From: Strix aluco
Taxonomy: Eukaryota; Chordata; Aves; Strigiformes; Strigidae
Length of the DNA: 64,000 nt
Direction of reading: 5' to 3'
NCBI RefSeq assembly: GCF_031877795.1
Contig: NC_133954.1
Coordinates: 8,895,256 to 8,959,255, forward strand
Made by a program: the position numbers and the translations under genes. The notes beneath the pieces are model-generated. The model ran no database searches. It saw only the letters and a program-made list of their open reading frames with translations, and was not told the origin of the DNA. Positions 11,507-24,854 of this stretch are shown here, piece by piece (position 1 is the first letter of the stretch; each line of letters opens with the position of its first letter).

Positions 11507-14500
11507 TCAAATGGTGTTGCTGGTGCTTCCCATGGTCAGGAACAGGATATCTCTATGGAAGTTTGCTTGTGCGTTTATAAGATGGAATAAATTCACAATG
11601 ATGCTGTCCTCTTCACCACGTTCCCCTACCAGGGCAAAGAAAACCATTTTAAAATTATTAGTGTAACTAAATGACTTCTTCGAAGATAAATCTTACTCCT
11701 TCAGTGTTTTCAGCAGAGGCTGAATCAGCAGCACCCGCTTAGATTTATGAGGCATCAACTACTGCACCTGATGGCAGGACAGCTGTGAAATAACACAGGA
11801 GACTCTCTCCAAAATTCCTTCAGCAGCTTGTCCAAAGATGGACAAGAACAATTGTGCGTTAAGTCAAAAATCTGTCCTAACCGAGCAGGCCGTTCATCTT
11901 TACAGCTTGCCATCGTAATCGGTCTCGAGGCTTTCTCAAGGCTGACAAGCTGTGGACGGGGAGCAACTGCAGCTTGTGGAGCTGAACAGGCTGCCTGGCA
12001 CCTGCCCAGAGCCTGGGTTTAGACCCAGCCCAGAAGGACCTCGGGCTCAAAGCTCTGGTGGGACGTACTTTGAAAGACTCTTGGTTTCGCCATCCATGGC
12101 ACTAGGAATCTCTTAGACAAGAGAGACCGGTTAAAATAAATGTCTCTCCCAATTAGGACACTTGATCAATTATTTTATGTCATTAGAACACCTCAGGCTC
12201 GCAGACCCACAGGCTTACCCCACAGCACTGCCTGTACCATGTCCATGATCACGTAAGCGAAGGCGCTCTCCACACTGTACAGAAAGTTGTTTCTCTCTCC
12301 TGGAGTGCTGAAAACTTTGCAGACCTTTTGCATCATTTTTACCACCCAGTCCATGGAGTACAGGTCCTTCTCACAGACCTGGCGTACACAGGAAATATTA
12401 GAAACACAGCTTTTATGATGAGCACAACGCTATAAAAGGCAAGATTAAATCTTAGAATTAACTATTGACTAATGAATGACTGGATCAGTTGCAGCCATGG
12501 CCTGGAAAATCAGGGCTTTTTAGGAGGCCATAGAGGTTGTTCTCGTTGTTGGCACGCTAACGGGGGAACTTGTCAACCTTTTGCTAGTCAAGGACAGGCT
12601 GGCCAGCTTGCAGGGACCAGAGGGTGGAAGAGTACCCAGCCTCTGGCTGGATTTACTCCTGGTTTGTAGGAGTAGCTGGGGAAACAGCAAATCTGGGGGC
12701 AAAGAGGCAAAAGGCCTGAGCCTGCTCTGTTCAATAGTACTCACCAAAGCCAGGAAGACCACAAGTCTGGCTAAATCGAGGGCTCTCCCATTCACAGCTT
12801 TATTGGCCATGAAAGTGAAGCAAATGTTGTTTCCGCTCAGAACAAGAAGCCGAGCGTTGTTCTCCATGAGCCACTCCCGGGGAACAACTATGTAATAAAA
12901 TAGAGAGAATTTTAGTGATCTTCAAACAAAAAGAAAGGCGTGCCGCAGTAACTGTTCTGGGAGACGGGAATTTATTAACTGTTGGTTTTGATAGCAAACC
13001 AGAGTTTCTGAGGGGATACCCTCTGGAGTACGGTTGTAGCAACAAAGTCTCATAAGTGATTCCTACCAGCTCTTCATGTGATCTCATCTCACCCCAAATT
13101 AACTTTCTCTGTAGCCATTAACATCGTTTGGTAGAATTTTGGCTTGAACAAACATTATGTTTTCAGTTTACACAGCTTGGACAACGTTTCCGTAATAATG
13201 GCTAGACAAGACTAGAATGTTAAAGGTCTGCACAGATTCTTAAAATATTTCACAATGGGGAGAGACAGCCTGAATTTGTAAGCAGTGCTGGGTTTTTTCT
13301 CGTCCCCAGCTACTGCCTGGCTTCCAAGCGTAATGACTTTTCCAGTTACGCCACAGCTACTGTGAGGAATATTACAGTGATTTTCCCGAGGCACCTGCGT
13401 GTCTGAAACACACTTATTGCCAGATTTGGAGGACATGAGCATATAATCCTACAGATTAATGAGAAAGGCAAAAACACACCTGACAGCTCATCCACAAGAC
13501 TGATAACATCATCTGCTGTCCATTCTCTCGCTTCTGTATCGTACAGCAGTTTAATGGCATCTGCCAGACCTTTCAGACTGGTCTCATCTGTTGGTCCTTC
13601 TATCATTTTCTGCCAGATCACATGTCCTGAGCAATATATTAATCACAACTGCTATTAAGTGACAAAGTACTTTTTTTTTTTTTTAAAAAAAACAAGGAAG
13701 GTGCTAAACTGGGCCTTAGAGCTGAGTCAGAGGAGGGGAATTCAGGTAACATGACTCAGTCTTTGTGACAGTGAGATTTTTTCCTTTGGTCATTTTAGTA
13801 GGGATGGTGGTAGTTGCAGCATGAACCAAAGGGCGATTTAAAGAAACCCAGGTCTAATAATTAAGTGAGAAAGCATGCTTTTCTTCAGGGAAAGAGGGGC
13901 TTCTTTGAGGTGCATTGGAGCTAACTCTACCCTAAGCAGGGGAGAATAGAGGAACAGCGGTGCAATTTCTTCACTTGAATTGTAACATTTATATATATAT
14001 ATACACACATATATATAATTTATGTATTTATGTATGTTAGTGAGATCTGGTTAAGCAGAACAATTTTTTCTGGGCAATCCGATTACATTTTACATTTACG
14101 TTACACTACATTTTATTTGCATAAAGCTTGGTTTTCAGAAATGCTGCATCCAGCAAGGAAATCTCATTCTCAGGGAGCAAACCTCGAAAATTAACCCCCC
14201 AGACTACTCGCCATCAAGGGAGGACACCGGCCCAAAGATGATATACAGCAGGCGAGCTTGATTAACAATGGGCCACGGCTTTAAAATACGAGTCAACCAA
14301 AACGCAGAATCACTTTGATAAATCCAGTGGTTCAACAAGACGCTACGACAGTATAATCTTATCTGCAGCTCTAGATTTCGGGCACTTCCTGGGGTAAAAG
14401 AACATAGATATTATAAATCCATTAAGCCTCATACAATACACATGATCACTTTTTTAATAGGAAGAGAAAGAAGGATTTTCTTAAAGCTGCCCAGGAACAT

Positions 14501-17500
14501 CTAGGGGGATTTGATGAAATTCTCAGCTGTTACTTCCTGAGTCTGGGCTCTTTTGGATACATTGCACTGATTTAGGCCATAAAATCTATCGATGCACCCT
14601 CTACCTTTCTACAGCAACTCACGCATGTGTTCAAGGGCTCTCTGCTATGGTTTTCGGTTTCTGGTTTTTGGCACCAGTAGGTGGAAATAGGAGGAAGTGT
14701 GTACATGGTTGTGTATAAAGTCTTCCACAGAAATACCCAGTTCTGTGCTGGGAAACATGAGAATTTCTTGAGAGGCATGTACCATGTCAGTGCTGTGTTT
14801 TAGAAATATTAAACTTAACTTTTTACTGCATCACTTTATTTCTACATTGGGTCGTTTTCCATTTATTTCACTGGCACTGGTGCACAGTAGGAAAGACCCA
14901 AGTCCATGTTGCTGTTTATGTATATACATCCCTTATGCATGGGTTTGATAATGGAATGATTCAAAAACACCTAAACACCTCTCAAGACAGCTCTCTTCAC
15001 TACAAGATATATGTCGAAGACAAAAGCACTTATCTTTGCTTCTGGTGAAGAAAAAATAGCTGTATTCATCTATGCGAAGGCCAAGTATTTGCTTTAGAAT
15101 GCCCACTTTCTGCATAATATTGGAGCTAACAGAACGTACAGGAGAGTCAGGAAAGGATTGGTGCTGCAAGGCTTGGCTGAGCTAAAATATTCTCAGTTGT
15201 GTCTGCAGTAATCAAGATCCATTTTCTGACTTCTCCATGACAGCGCGTTTTGATTTTGTAGGACTTTTGTCGGCTTTGGCGATTACCCGGTTTGCTGCTG
15301 ACAACTGTCTGTACTTTACGGGGTAAACTGCTCAGCTCACAAAGGAAGTTGAAAACCCGGTGACACTCTAGTTCATCCCAGCCGGCTGTTAGGATCTGAA
15401 GATCACAAAAAAAAGGGGGTAAAAATGAACAGATTGAGCCATAGATTCAGATCACAATGCCATTTCTCGTATTAGATAAACAATCTGTCCTGCAATTTCT
15501 CCGAAGAACAGGGAGGGAAGGTGTCACACCTGGAGTGTGGTGCCTGCACAGCATCGCCCTGATGAGCGGAGGGGAACCATTATCTGCTACAGAGGAGCTG
15601 CACATTACGGCAGAGGTTGCACTCAGGTTTAACGCAGCCCAGAATCAAAAGCTGCTAGTGGTGTTCCACATTCAGGGCCAAGATCTAATTTTTGAACCTT
15701 ATGTGGAAAAGTACACAAAGGTACCTGCTACAAAGACAAATGTCCCGGCACAAAGAATTATCTGTAACCCTTAACCACAGAAAGATCATCACATTTTTTG
15801 TATTATCAAATACAACACCTGCACGCACAAGTTTCTAAGACTTAAATGCATTTAAACTGTGCTCAGAATGCCTGTTCTTCTGAGAGGGAATTTGTTTCTG
15901 TGTTTTTTTAAACAAAGTTACTCTCCAGTGAAGCCTCCATTAGGGCAATTCTAACGCTTCACAATCAGACATCTCAAGTAGTGCTAAAAAGGCCCTACCC
16001 ATAGCGTTTTACTGCATATTTGCAATCACAGTAGTCATTACAGTAAATAAACTGTGGATTGCTGAACTAATTAATTGGACGCTGATTTTTTTTTTAATTA
16101 ATTTTAAGCTACCACAAGCTAACAAAAATACTCTGGCATGTGATGTGTATAGCCATTTAATTTTAAACTAAACCATATCTGCTCTTGATTTGTGAATTTG
16201 AAGCTGTGTAATGAAATGCTCCCCTTCTCCCATGTCTTCTTAGATAATAAATCGCTAATCAAAATCCAGACTGGTTGGTCGTGAAATCCAGACCAAGGAA
16301 TTCTCAAGAGTCCAATCAGCAACTTTAACAACCAGAAAGGAAATTCAGAGGACTGTGTGAATAAATACCTTTCCCCTACACTCCAAGGCTCAAAACCATC
16401 TCACACTTCTAAATATCTTGCAAAAACACACATTAATTTAGAAAATGAACTTAATTTTCTGTTTGTGATACTTGCCTTCTCTCCATAAAGATACTGTACC
16501 TGTAAAAATACCCCATAGCACTGTAATCCTAAACAATTCAAAGGACTTGGACAGCCATTAAGTTTAAAACAGGAAACCTGCAAGTACAAAACACTAGTAA
16601 TTTATCTTAGCTGACCATAAAGTAATTCCTGTGGTTGAAATTCTCTGTACTACTGGTGTACAGCAATACTGATTAGAGAGGGTCAGAAGGATTCCCTTCC
16701 CTTACTTCCCATAGTACCTATGTTATGGCTTAGCATTAAGCTCAAAACTCTGGACAAATGAGTGTGCAAAAGATCTGTAAGAAGACCAACCCTGTTTTCA
16801 GAAAAGTAAAATTTCTGTGACGATCTGTGCTCTTCCACTGCAAAATTTCTAGTAGTCCACAAACTGAAGGAAAGTTGAAAACCACTGATCTGGGAGTATG
16901 AAATCTCAGAAGAACTGGCCTGTGTTCAATACGCTGGCTTAGGCTTTTCTATTGTTATTAAAATGAGACCGTTTTCAAATCAATAAATTCATCACACAGT
17001 AGTAATAAACTCCAACAAAGGCCTACTGTAAAAGGCATAATTCAACCAGCAATTGCCTTCTAGAAATGGTATCGTAAGTGCAAGGGACAATTCCAAACAC
17101 CAGTGAAAGGAACGTGAACTTACTTCCGAGAGAATCTTGTGTACGTACTTGAGCCGATCTTTTGTAGGCAATAGAAACGTGCATCTTTTCAGCAACAACC
17201 CTGTGAAAAAAAACGAATACGTACACGGCTGTGAGTATGCGTACACGGCACGTACGTCCCTCCATTACCTGGAGCATTCACGTGCCACGCGTGCGCACGC
17301 TGCTCAGACAAAGCCCTGCTGCCAGGCGAAGGGAGCAGCACAAGAGCAACCTGTGCTCTGGGGAGGGGCTCTACGCTTTTGTAGCGGGGGCATCTTTCTC
17401 TGAAAAAATGTTGTCGGGGAGTACGTAGGCTTCCTACGCCGTAACTTGTTTATTGTGTTGTTTTAAAGTCTCTGTTAGTCACGGTTGGAGCCCTATTAAA

Positions 17501-20500
17501 ATGGCTATATTGGTTTTAGAATTACAGCTGTTAAAAATATTGGAAATAAATGTTACTTGTTGCACCTCTTTTAACAGTACCCTGGGGAACGCTGGTTTTC
17601 CCCTTACATCATGGAAAGCTGAGATTCCAAAATTTTTTCAAGATAGCCACATGCTCTAAAAAGAAAATATTTTAAACTGTGTTAATGTAAAACATAGCTA
17701 AGAGGTAAAATTATTTTCCTATACAGGACTGAAATGGTATGTGTTTAGGATGTCAAAGTCTGGAGTTCATTATAGTGTGGAACAGCTGTTTGTTTCTTTT
17801 CTACGCTACTGATAGAAAACGGGTTAACAGCTTGCTTTTACCGGGATAAAATATATATATCTTGTCTGTTAATTAATCAAGAAATCCACAGAAAAGCATT
17901 TACTTGGGGGAGGGGGGGGAGGGAGGAAACTTTTTTTCTGCATTGTCAGTCTCCTAAAAAATACATAACTTCTTCAATGTCAAAAAGTACTTTATGCATT
18001 TACTTTGGTTCTAAATCGACTCTTTCCTTATTTAGAAGCGTGTTAGCATTCCTACATGACAGACATAATTTATTCATTAGCCTAGGACATGGTCCAAAGC
18101 TCAGTCAAGTCAATTTTCTATTGACTAGATGAGACTTTGGAGAGAACTCCCTGAAGAATAGCTGAAACTGTTCAGACAGCGTAGCTGCAAAGCAGGATAC
18201 AGCCATCAGCGTGCGGAAAAAACTCTGTTGAGTACAAAGGGCTGAGCAAAACGGACTGCTCCTGGTTTTGTACAGCAAAATCCCCCCTGTGCCGAAGGAC
18301 AGTGCCACCATCATTTATAACTCACATTTTAAACAATGACTGAAATTCTGACCCATTACAAGTCCTGCAAGATTTTGCCATGGACTTGAGTGGAGCCAGA
18401 CCCCTCTGAGTTTAAGTGAGATTTATGTAATACGTACACCCCATCCAGGCTCTCTGAACGAATTTTTGCCATTGAGTCCAGACTTTCCTGCTGTAAAGTA
18501 AATATTGATTTTGCAACTGACCTCTTAACAGAAACATTCTCTTGAGCCTTCCACTGATGACACAGATATTGCCAAAGAGCTTTATGTTTTGAGTATGTCA
18601 TGCGTTTGCTACTAGGCCTACTGTAACGATGGGCTCACACCTACGTTTAAATAACAAGGTGCTATTTTGTATGTGGCTACTAGAAAGCCTAAACTAATTT
18701 TTAATTATTTTTTTTTAAGAATTGTAGGGTTTCAGGCTTCATTTTAAAAATAAACCACTAGGATTATTTTAAGATACCTAAAAAACCTACATGGATTGCT
18801 TACAATAGGAGGGGTTTGGTCTAAATGACTTTAACAGTGTTCCTTTACCTTGTGAATGCCTTTATTTAATGACTTCAGTTCAAACCATACTTATAATCCT
18901 GCATCTAACCATGGTGCCATTTTATTTCTGTCACACAAACAACCTTATTTTTTTATCACATAGGTAACAGTAAATAGATATGGATCAAATTATGTTTAAT
19001 GTGTTTCTCTGATAGAATGCTTTAGAATGAATTAGAATCTATGTGTTTTAAAAATTGGCAGAAAAGTTAAAAAGCAAACAATTTTGAATTTGAGGCTGTA
19101 CAGCACTCGTTACTATTGAACCCGTGTTATTTTGATCCAGATTTCTATCGTGCTACACCAGAAGAAGCCTGAGCAGCTGAAAGAAAGAACAAGAGAATCT
19201 TTTCACCCAGAAAGGTTTTGATTCGCACTCACCATACCATGACAGCAAAAGCGCAGACATTTTCACATTGCCCTTAAGCTAAGAGCGAGAGGAAAATGTG
19301 TTCTTCATGCCCATTTCAGTCTTTGAACTCTGATACGAAGCTGCCAAGGAGAATGCTAGTCACGGACAACTGTGATAACATTTTTGTGACGAGCATACTC
19401 CTTTTCTAGGCAGTGGAATGTGATCTGCAATACATCTCCAGCAGACTATCAAGCAGCCCTTCTGAGGGCAACTGTTGTTGGTCACTTCAGAATTAGGCTG
19501 GGTTTAAGTACTGCGGCTGCATTTCCCAGACTGAGGAATGCGAGCTCCTCCGAAGTGATCCACGAAGGAGGCCTGAACAGCCAAATTCCTTCAGCCAGCG
19601 TGGGGCCTGGGACTCGCGGTTTCTGCTGCAGTTTCCAGTGGTGGTGTCCAAACAAACTAAATTTGGAAACACCTACTACTGAGAACTGATCCTCTGCCCA
19701 ACCCCTGCTTGCCATTTAATAGGAAAAAATAAACATAGAGGAGGCAGAACATACATTATTTTTTCCATAACTGTGAGGTTTTGGAACAATTTCAGGTAAT
19801 TCCTCCCACCTCCCCCTGCCAGTTAATGCTATTTGAGGGGGCTATTTGGCATGGGGAGGAACTTCACTTTCAGAGGGAGCTGCACAAATGATTTGGGCTG
19901 TATCCTCAGCATTTTACCGATCGATGCGTATAACAGAAGAAACCTTTTAACTGAGCTTGGTTCTCCCCTAATTGTTCCATTTGCATTAAAGGATCACCTA
20001 GAGATTTGTAGTGCTCTAAAATATAGGATCCTTCTCTCTTGCCAGGTAGCTCAAGGTTATGAAAGTCTTGCAGTAAGAGCCTTCGGTTTCCTGATGAGGT
20101 TGAGATGTAATTAATAAGGTTGTTGCTGATGGTTTTCGACACCATGCTCAGCATGCTGATATCCTTCACTGAAAAAGCAAAACCCAGTATACCTGTAAAT
20201 CTTTACTGCAAGAAAAATGCTGATCACTAGCCAATATCTTTATCTTACTTGAAAAATAGGCCAAGAAATAAGATTCACAAATAAAACAAAATTTAATTAC
20301 TGTTTATCTCCTTTGCCAACAAACTGTAGTAATTAGTAATGGGTAGATCTAAGGAACACTTTTCACACATAATAGGCAAAAAGCACTTCAAATAGTTTGT
20401 AATTATCATTTAAATTTTGGTCATTTGGTTCTCCATACATAAAAGCTGAAAATTCAGAGAATAAGTCACATAAAATGACTTCAACTAGCTAACAGCTAAA

Positions 20501-20773
20501 ACATTTTAAATAATAATGGCTTTTTCTAAATGGAAAACTTTTGTAGTAATTTTCAGATATTGGAAGTAATACCTTTCTTATCAGATTCTCACCTGAGAGA
20601 TAATTCAATACCATTTGAAAGATCTCTAGTGGAAGTGTTTGAAAATAGTCAAGTGTTGACAGAGATTGGGAATCTGTGCCCAAGATGTTCCAGCACTGTC
20701 TGGAGCGACGGTTGCTGCGTCTGTATTTCTGGTTGGGAATCAAGGTGTAGCTGGTCCCTGCCGTGGATGTCAT
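11507..20773 (-). CDS. FBXO47: FBXO47, F-box only protein 47 (complete)
   Basis: Ten coding exons, read downward: 20773-20593, 20168-19998, 17200-17124, 16577-16500, 15395-15287, 14388-14212, 13626-13480, 12887-12745, 12378-12219, 11625-11507. They sum to 1362 bases, 453 residues plus stop; the human protein is about 452. The start gives MTSTAGTSYTLIPNQKYRRS. The F-box covers about residues 46-86 (LPLEIFQMVLNYLS then VKDISMLSMVSKT). The rest is the conserved helical region unique to this family, with WTADDVISLVDELS and NNARLLVLSGNNICF; the end is GSTSNTI. FBXO47 is a substrate-recruiting subunit of an SCF-type ubiquitin ligase and is needed in germ cells for meiotic synapsis (family knowledge). 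All introns are GT-AG except the one after 14212, which is GC-AG. No frame break was seen. Confidence 0.95.
13988..14018. repeat. (TA/CA) dinucleotide microsatellite
   Basis: A short run of alternating TA with a CACA interruption, inside the FBXO47 intron between 13627 and 14211. Confidence 0.9.
17201..19997 (-). other. FBXO47: FBXO47 second intron, largest in the gene
   Basis: AT-rich intron of 2797 bases between coding exons 2 and 3. No other gene recognised. A fragment at about 18345-18425 contains the word TTTTGCCATGGACTTGAGTG, resembling a motif common in very old amniote interspersed repeats. Confidence 0.7.
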
Positions 20774-20790
20774 TGTTCTGTTAGTCCCAT
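20770..20790 (-). promoter_or_regulatory. FBXO47: Six-codon upstream ORF overlapping the FBXO47 start
   Basis: In the exon 20799-20593 an ATG at 20790-20788 opens six codons whose TGA shares bases with the main ATG in an ATGA overlap (TGA 20772-20770, ATG 20773-20771). Such an arrangement can dampen translation or support reinitiation. Whether it acts so is inference. Confidence 0.5.
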
Positions 20791-20799
20791 AAATTTAAC

Positions 20800-23700
20800 C
20801 TGAAGAGAAAATATGGAAGTATTTTCAGAAGAAATATTTTCAGAAGAGGAAAATACTATACCCAGAACTAGGCTAAGAGGAAATCGCCGCATTGTAGTCA
20901 CAGTGATGGAGTGTGAAAATCTTGTCATATGCGTAGGATAAATTTTTGTTTGAATTTAGTGCAATGACATGCAATTTACTAAATGATTTTCTAAATCCAT
21001 GTCTCAGAGAATGGAGTATTCAGCTGATCTTAGAGGAGGAAAAGATAAAAGCACCGGGGACAGCAGAAAGTTAGGAAAATAGTTCTGAAAGGAAAGTCTT
21101 GAGGAAGTATATGTGGGGGTACAAACTACAGTGATTAACAACATTCTTTTACCTTGTTACACTAATTATTCAACAGAACAGAAAAAAGTTATAGGGATGC
21201 TATTGAAATGTCACATTACTAGTTTCCTTTAGAGTGGTAACTACTTATACACACGCTTGCATGTGACCAAAAACAAGATTAAAAGTAACAAAGTTGTGTT
21301 TCAAACCATTTTTTCCTGCAGCATTGAAGTTGTTACATGGCTAAATTTCATACAGTGACTATATGTGTGATATCCACATAAATGATACAGTATTGCTATC
21401 TAAAAAACCCCAGTGGCCCAGGCTTTGCCAAATTGATGAGGGTCTGAAAAATAATGAGTTTTAAAAGATCAATAAATACGTTCTTTTGATTCGCCCTCTG
21501 GTTTCTGAGTCTCTAGAATAGGTACACTTCACATTGTCAGGCAACAATGAGTTAGTGACTCGCTACCTCTTAAATATTTTTTTTAAACTGAGATTTTTCA
21601 CACAATTTCTTGATTCCAGCAGCTGAGGCTTCAGGGAAATTGGCAAAGAGAATGAGTGCTGCAGTATAATTACAAGAGCTGGCAGCACTAGTAGTAACAT
21701 AACTGGAACCCGTCCAAGCTGCAGTGCAACATCCCAGTCACCATCAGTGGGAAATACACTCAGAGAATAGACTCATTGTTTCAAAGATTAAAAATTTACA
21801 AAAATTACAGAAAACAAGTTCCAAACATCCTTCATATTTATTACGAAAGCACGCAAGCCAGACCGATCTAATATGCCACTGAGCAAAATTACCACATCCA
21901 CAATGGAAGCACTGTTTGTACTGACAACTGGAAGAATACGGGGCATTTCATTAACAGCGTTACAAATGGGTTTGGCCGACTTGTGCTTGTGTGCTGGATA
22001 GTTTGCATTGTACATTTAAGGAAGTTATACTTCACTGGAAGCATTTTTAATTTAGGTGTGGTAAATTCTAGCTAGCTAAAGACACTTATAAAGTTTGACG
22101 AGGTTCATGAGCAAATGTAACTGCTCCTAAAATTAGTGTTTCATTGGACTTTTACGCTGCTCAGCCAAGAGGCAGAAAATTGATGTAACACCTTTAAGAA
22201 CAATCAAGAAACCACCTATAGATAAACATATGGTTATATGAAAGAAAATGTTTATCTTCTAAAAGCAAAGAAAGCAAAGTCTGAAATCGGTGGAAATTTT
22301 ATACACACAACTGTGGATTCAAGACAACTTAAAATATACAAAGCCACTCCAGTCCTGCTTATAAACAGGGCACTGCTAAACTTTGCTCAAGACAGGCTAA
22401 ATCTGATGCATTTGTCTGATTCATACTTTAGAAATATACGTGCAATCCTATGATACTTTCTTTTCCTCCCCCACTCCCCTTATTGTCTTCAGCAGGACTG
22501 TACTGTAAGGATTTATGGCATCGTTAAGTGGGTTTTTTTAAATCTTACCTTGGGTCTGCAATTGTGTTATATGGAAGAAAAACAAGGGAGGTTTTCAGAA
22601 GTACTCAGCCAGTTCCAGTCTGTTTCTGTTCAATCTGATTGAAGCTGAATTGACTACCACTATTTTAATTTAGAGCAGAGCTAGATAAAATTAATGTAAA
22701 TAAAAATGAGTACAAGCAGTGAGTTTCAAAGCCAAAGCTTAGAGACTTTACTGAAAGCTCCCATTTGCTTCCTCTTTGACTTAACTGGTTTTTATTTCTT
22801 GGGGAGTTCAGCCAGAGCGGGGCAATGGTCTGTGCATCTCCATCTGCTGCTGGGATACCACTTGTTTAGAGAACTGCTTAATCCAGACTGGAAATTGAAA
22901 GGTAAATGTTAAATATTTAACAAGCTAAACTCATAATATTAGCCAAGAAGGGTCATCTTGTTTGTTGCTATAAGCTAATTTGTTTACCAGGCAGAAAGCA
23001 TCAACTTTCAACCCCCTCTAGAATGTTTCTTGTCCTTAAGCAGTCGCTAAACTCCTGCTAATGGATGCACTTTTGTCCTGATATTTCTCTGAGCCCTGTG
23101 TTAGCATTTGGCAAACATTTATTGCAAAAGGTTGTTTACTCTGGAGATTGGTTTGGAACATTTCCGTTTCCCTGCCTTGACACAAAGAGCATAGAACGAA
23201 TTGCCTCAAATATTAACTCGACTGGGCTTCTTCCTTTTTTTTTTTTTCCTTTTTCAATTTTCTCTTTTTCCTTGTCAGTGCAAATAAAAATGTATGAGTT
23301 CAAGCAAGGGATGACAAACCTTAGAGCACCGAGTGCAGCCATGGAGTTATGTTAGTACTTGTTACCCGCGGCCTACACTGACAATTTACAAACCCCATAT
23401 TTTTATTTATGCTGAAGGCTCTACATCAGATTGGTAGTGCAAATCAGTCCCGTAAGCATCTAAATTGGTGAATAACCCTGATTAGAAAGCAAATCTTGGG
23501 GAATCCTGATCCCACTGCTGATGGTAACAGGGGTTTCTTTGTTGTGGGGGGGGACTGGTTCGGGCTCATCCCTTCAGGGTCCACTCGGAGGGGAAATGCC
23601 AGCACTTATTTTTTTTTATCTCAGCCCAGGGTGGGTTTGCTCCTCAGACTGCAGTATTTGAGGGAGTAGATTATATTTGGCCTTTTACCTGCCCTTTTGT

Positions 23701-24316
23701 ATCGGATTTAGCCAGGCTATGACAGGCCTTTAGGCCAAATGACTGGCTAGGCCCTGTTCTCCCCGGCCCTCCACAGCCCCTCTCCCCCCCAGACTGCCAA
23801 AATTGGGGCTAAGGGGCTGAAAACGGGGACCTGTGCCCCCAAACCTACACACAGTTAATAGAGAAGGTCTGGCAGTCGATGCTTCCTCACAGAGAACGCT
23901 TTTTGAGCTGGTTTTTACCTCAGGGACATTTCCTCCCCACAAACACCCTCCGGTTCAGCGCATGCCAGGCTGCCTCTGAGGGGAGCAGCAGAGGAATGAA
24001 GGGGTGGGGGGTGAGCAGACCCCACTGCCTCTGGTGAGCACCACACCCCATGTCCCTGAGGGAAAAAAAAATAAATTCTTATTTGAAACTAATTTTTTTA
24101 AAGCATTTCAGTCAAACGTCACTAGGTACTGGAGTTAAAAGGGAAGTCTGGGTTTAGCGATGTAGACAGGTGCACACCGGCAGGCACACCTGTGTGTGTG
24201 TACTTTAGTCGGGAGCAGAAATATTTGCAAACACAGAAAAAAGCCAGTTCCGTTTCAGGGCGGTGGTTGTCAAGGGGGCCAATGGCGGTAAATAAGCGTT
24301 GGAGGGAAGAAATTAC
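20800..24316. other. FBXO47 upstream region, no coding exon
   Basis: Position 20800-20801 is the complement of an AG acceptor, so at least one non-coding FBXO47 exon lies further up this stretch or in the CpG island beyond it. The sequence is AT-rich with many short runs and no recognisable coding exon on either strand. Confidence 0.55.
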
Positions 24317-24750
24317 CTCAGGCAACACAATTGCTTTATTCCAGCAGTGTTTCATTAGTATTATTAATAATTCTGCCCCTCTCTGTGGGTTTTGTGCTAA
24401 TTTGTTTGTAATAATTATTTTCCCGCCTTTTCACCCGCCGCCCCTTTCAGTGCAGAGGGGGAGGAGCGGGAAGGGAGAGCCTCGCGCGCGGCTTTCCCGC
24501 CCTCTTGTCCCCGCCCCTTCGTTGAATATGTAATTATCTCCCTCCCCGTAACGCCCGTCCCTGCCTGTCAGCGCCCAGCGTGGCTCCACCCCCTCATGAA
24601 TAATTAACACCGGCGGCCGTTGGGCCTCCATTTTAGAGCGAGGGGCGGGCTAGAGGCTGCTGCGCGGCCCTGGCGGCGCGGCGGGCGGGGAACGGGGGCC
24701 GGTACCCGCCTCCTGCCGCCTCCCGGTTGGGCGAGGTGAGCTATTGGTGC
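24317..24750. promoter_or_regulatory. CpG island / candidate FBXO47 promoter
   Basis: An abrupt GC- and CpG-rich block in AT-rich surroundings. It holds two E2F-type motifs TTTCCCGC at 24419-24426 and 24493-24500, GC boxes (CCCCGCCCC) and AT words such as GAATAATTAA near 24598. On the minus strand a GAG|GTAATT donor-like site (24317/24316) could end a non-coding first exon of FBXO47, which needs one upstream of 20800. A plus-strand or bidirectional transcript is equally possible from sequence alone. Confidence 0.5.
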
Positions 24751-24854
24751 TCGCTGGGGTACTTTGGTGTCCTCCGGCAAGGCTGCCGTGCCCCGCTGTG
24801 GGGTGGGTGACTGGTGTGGGGGCCTGAGGTGGGTGGGGGCTCGTGTGTGCACGT

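Noticed and set aside
14204-14212. Use of the nearby GT (GCGA|GTAGTC) as donor of the FBXO47 exon
   Set aside because: Joining it to the acceptor at 13626 shifts the frame and destroys the conserved HVIWQKMIEGPTDE sequence, so the GC donor is preferred.
18356-18601. 81-codon minus-strand frame in the FBXO47 second intron
   Set aside because: Overlaps an old interspersed-repeat fragment and has no splice or family support.
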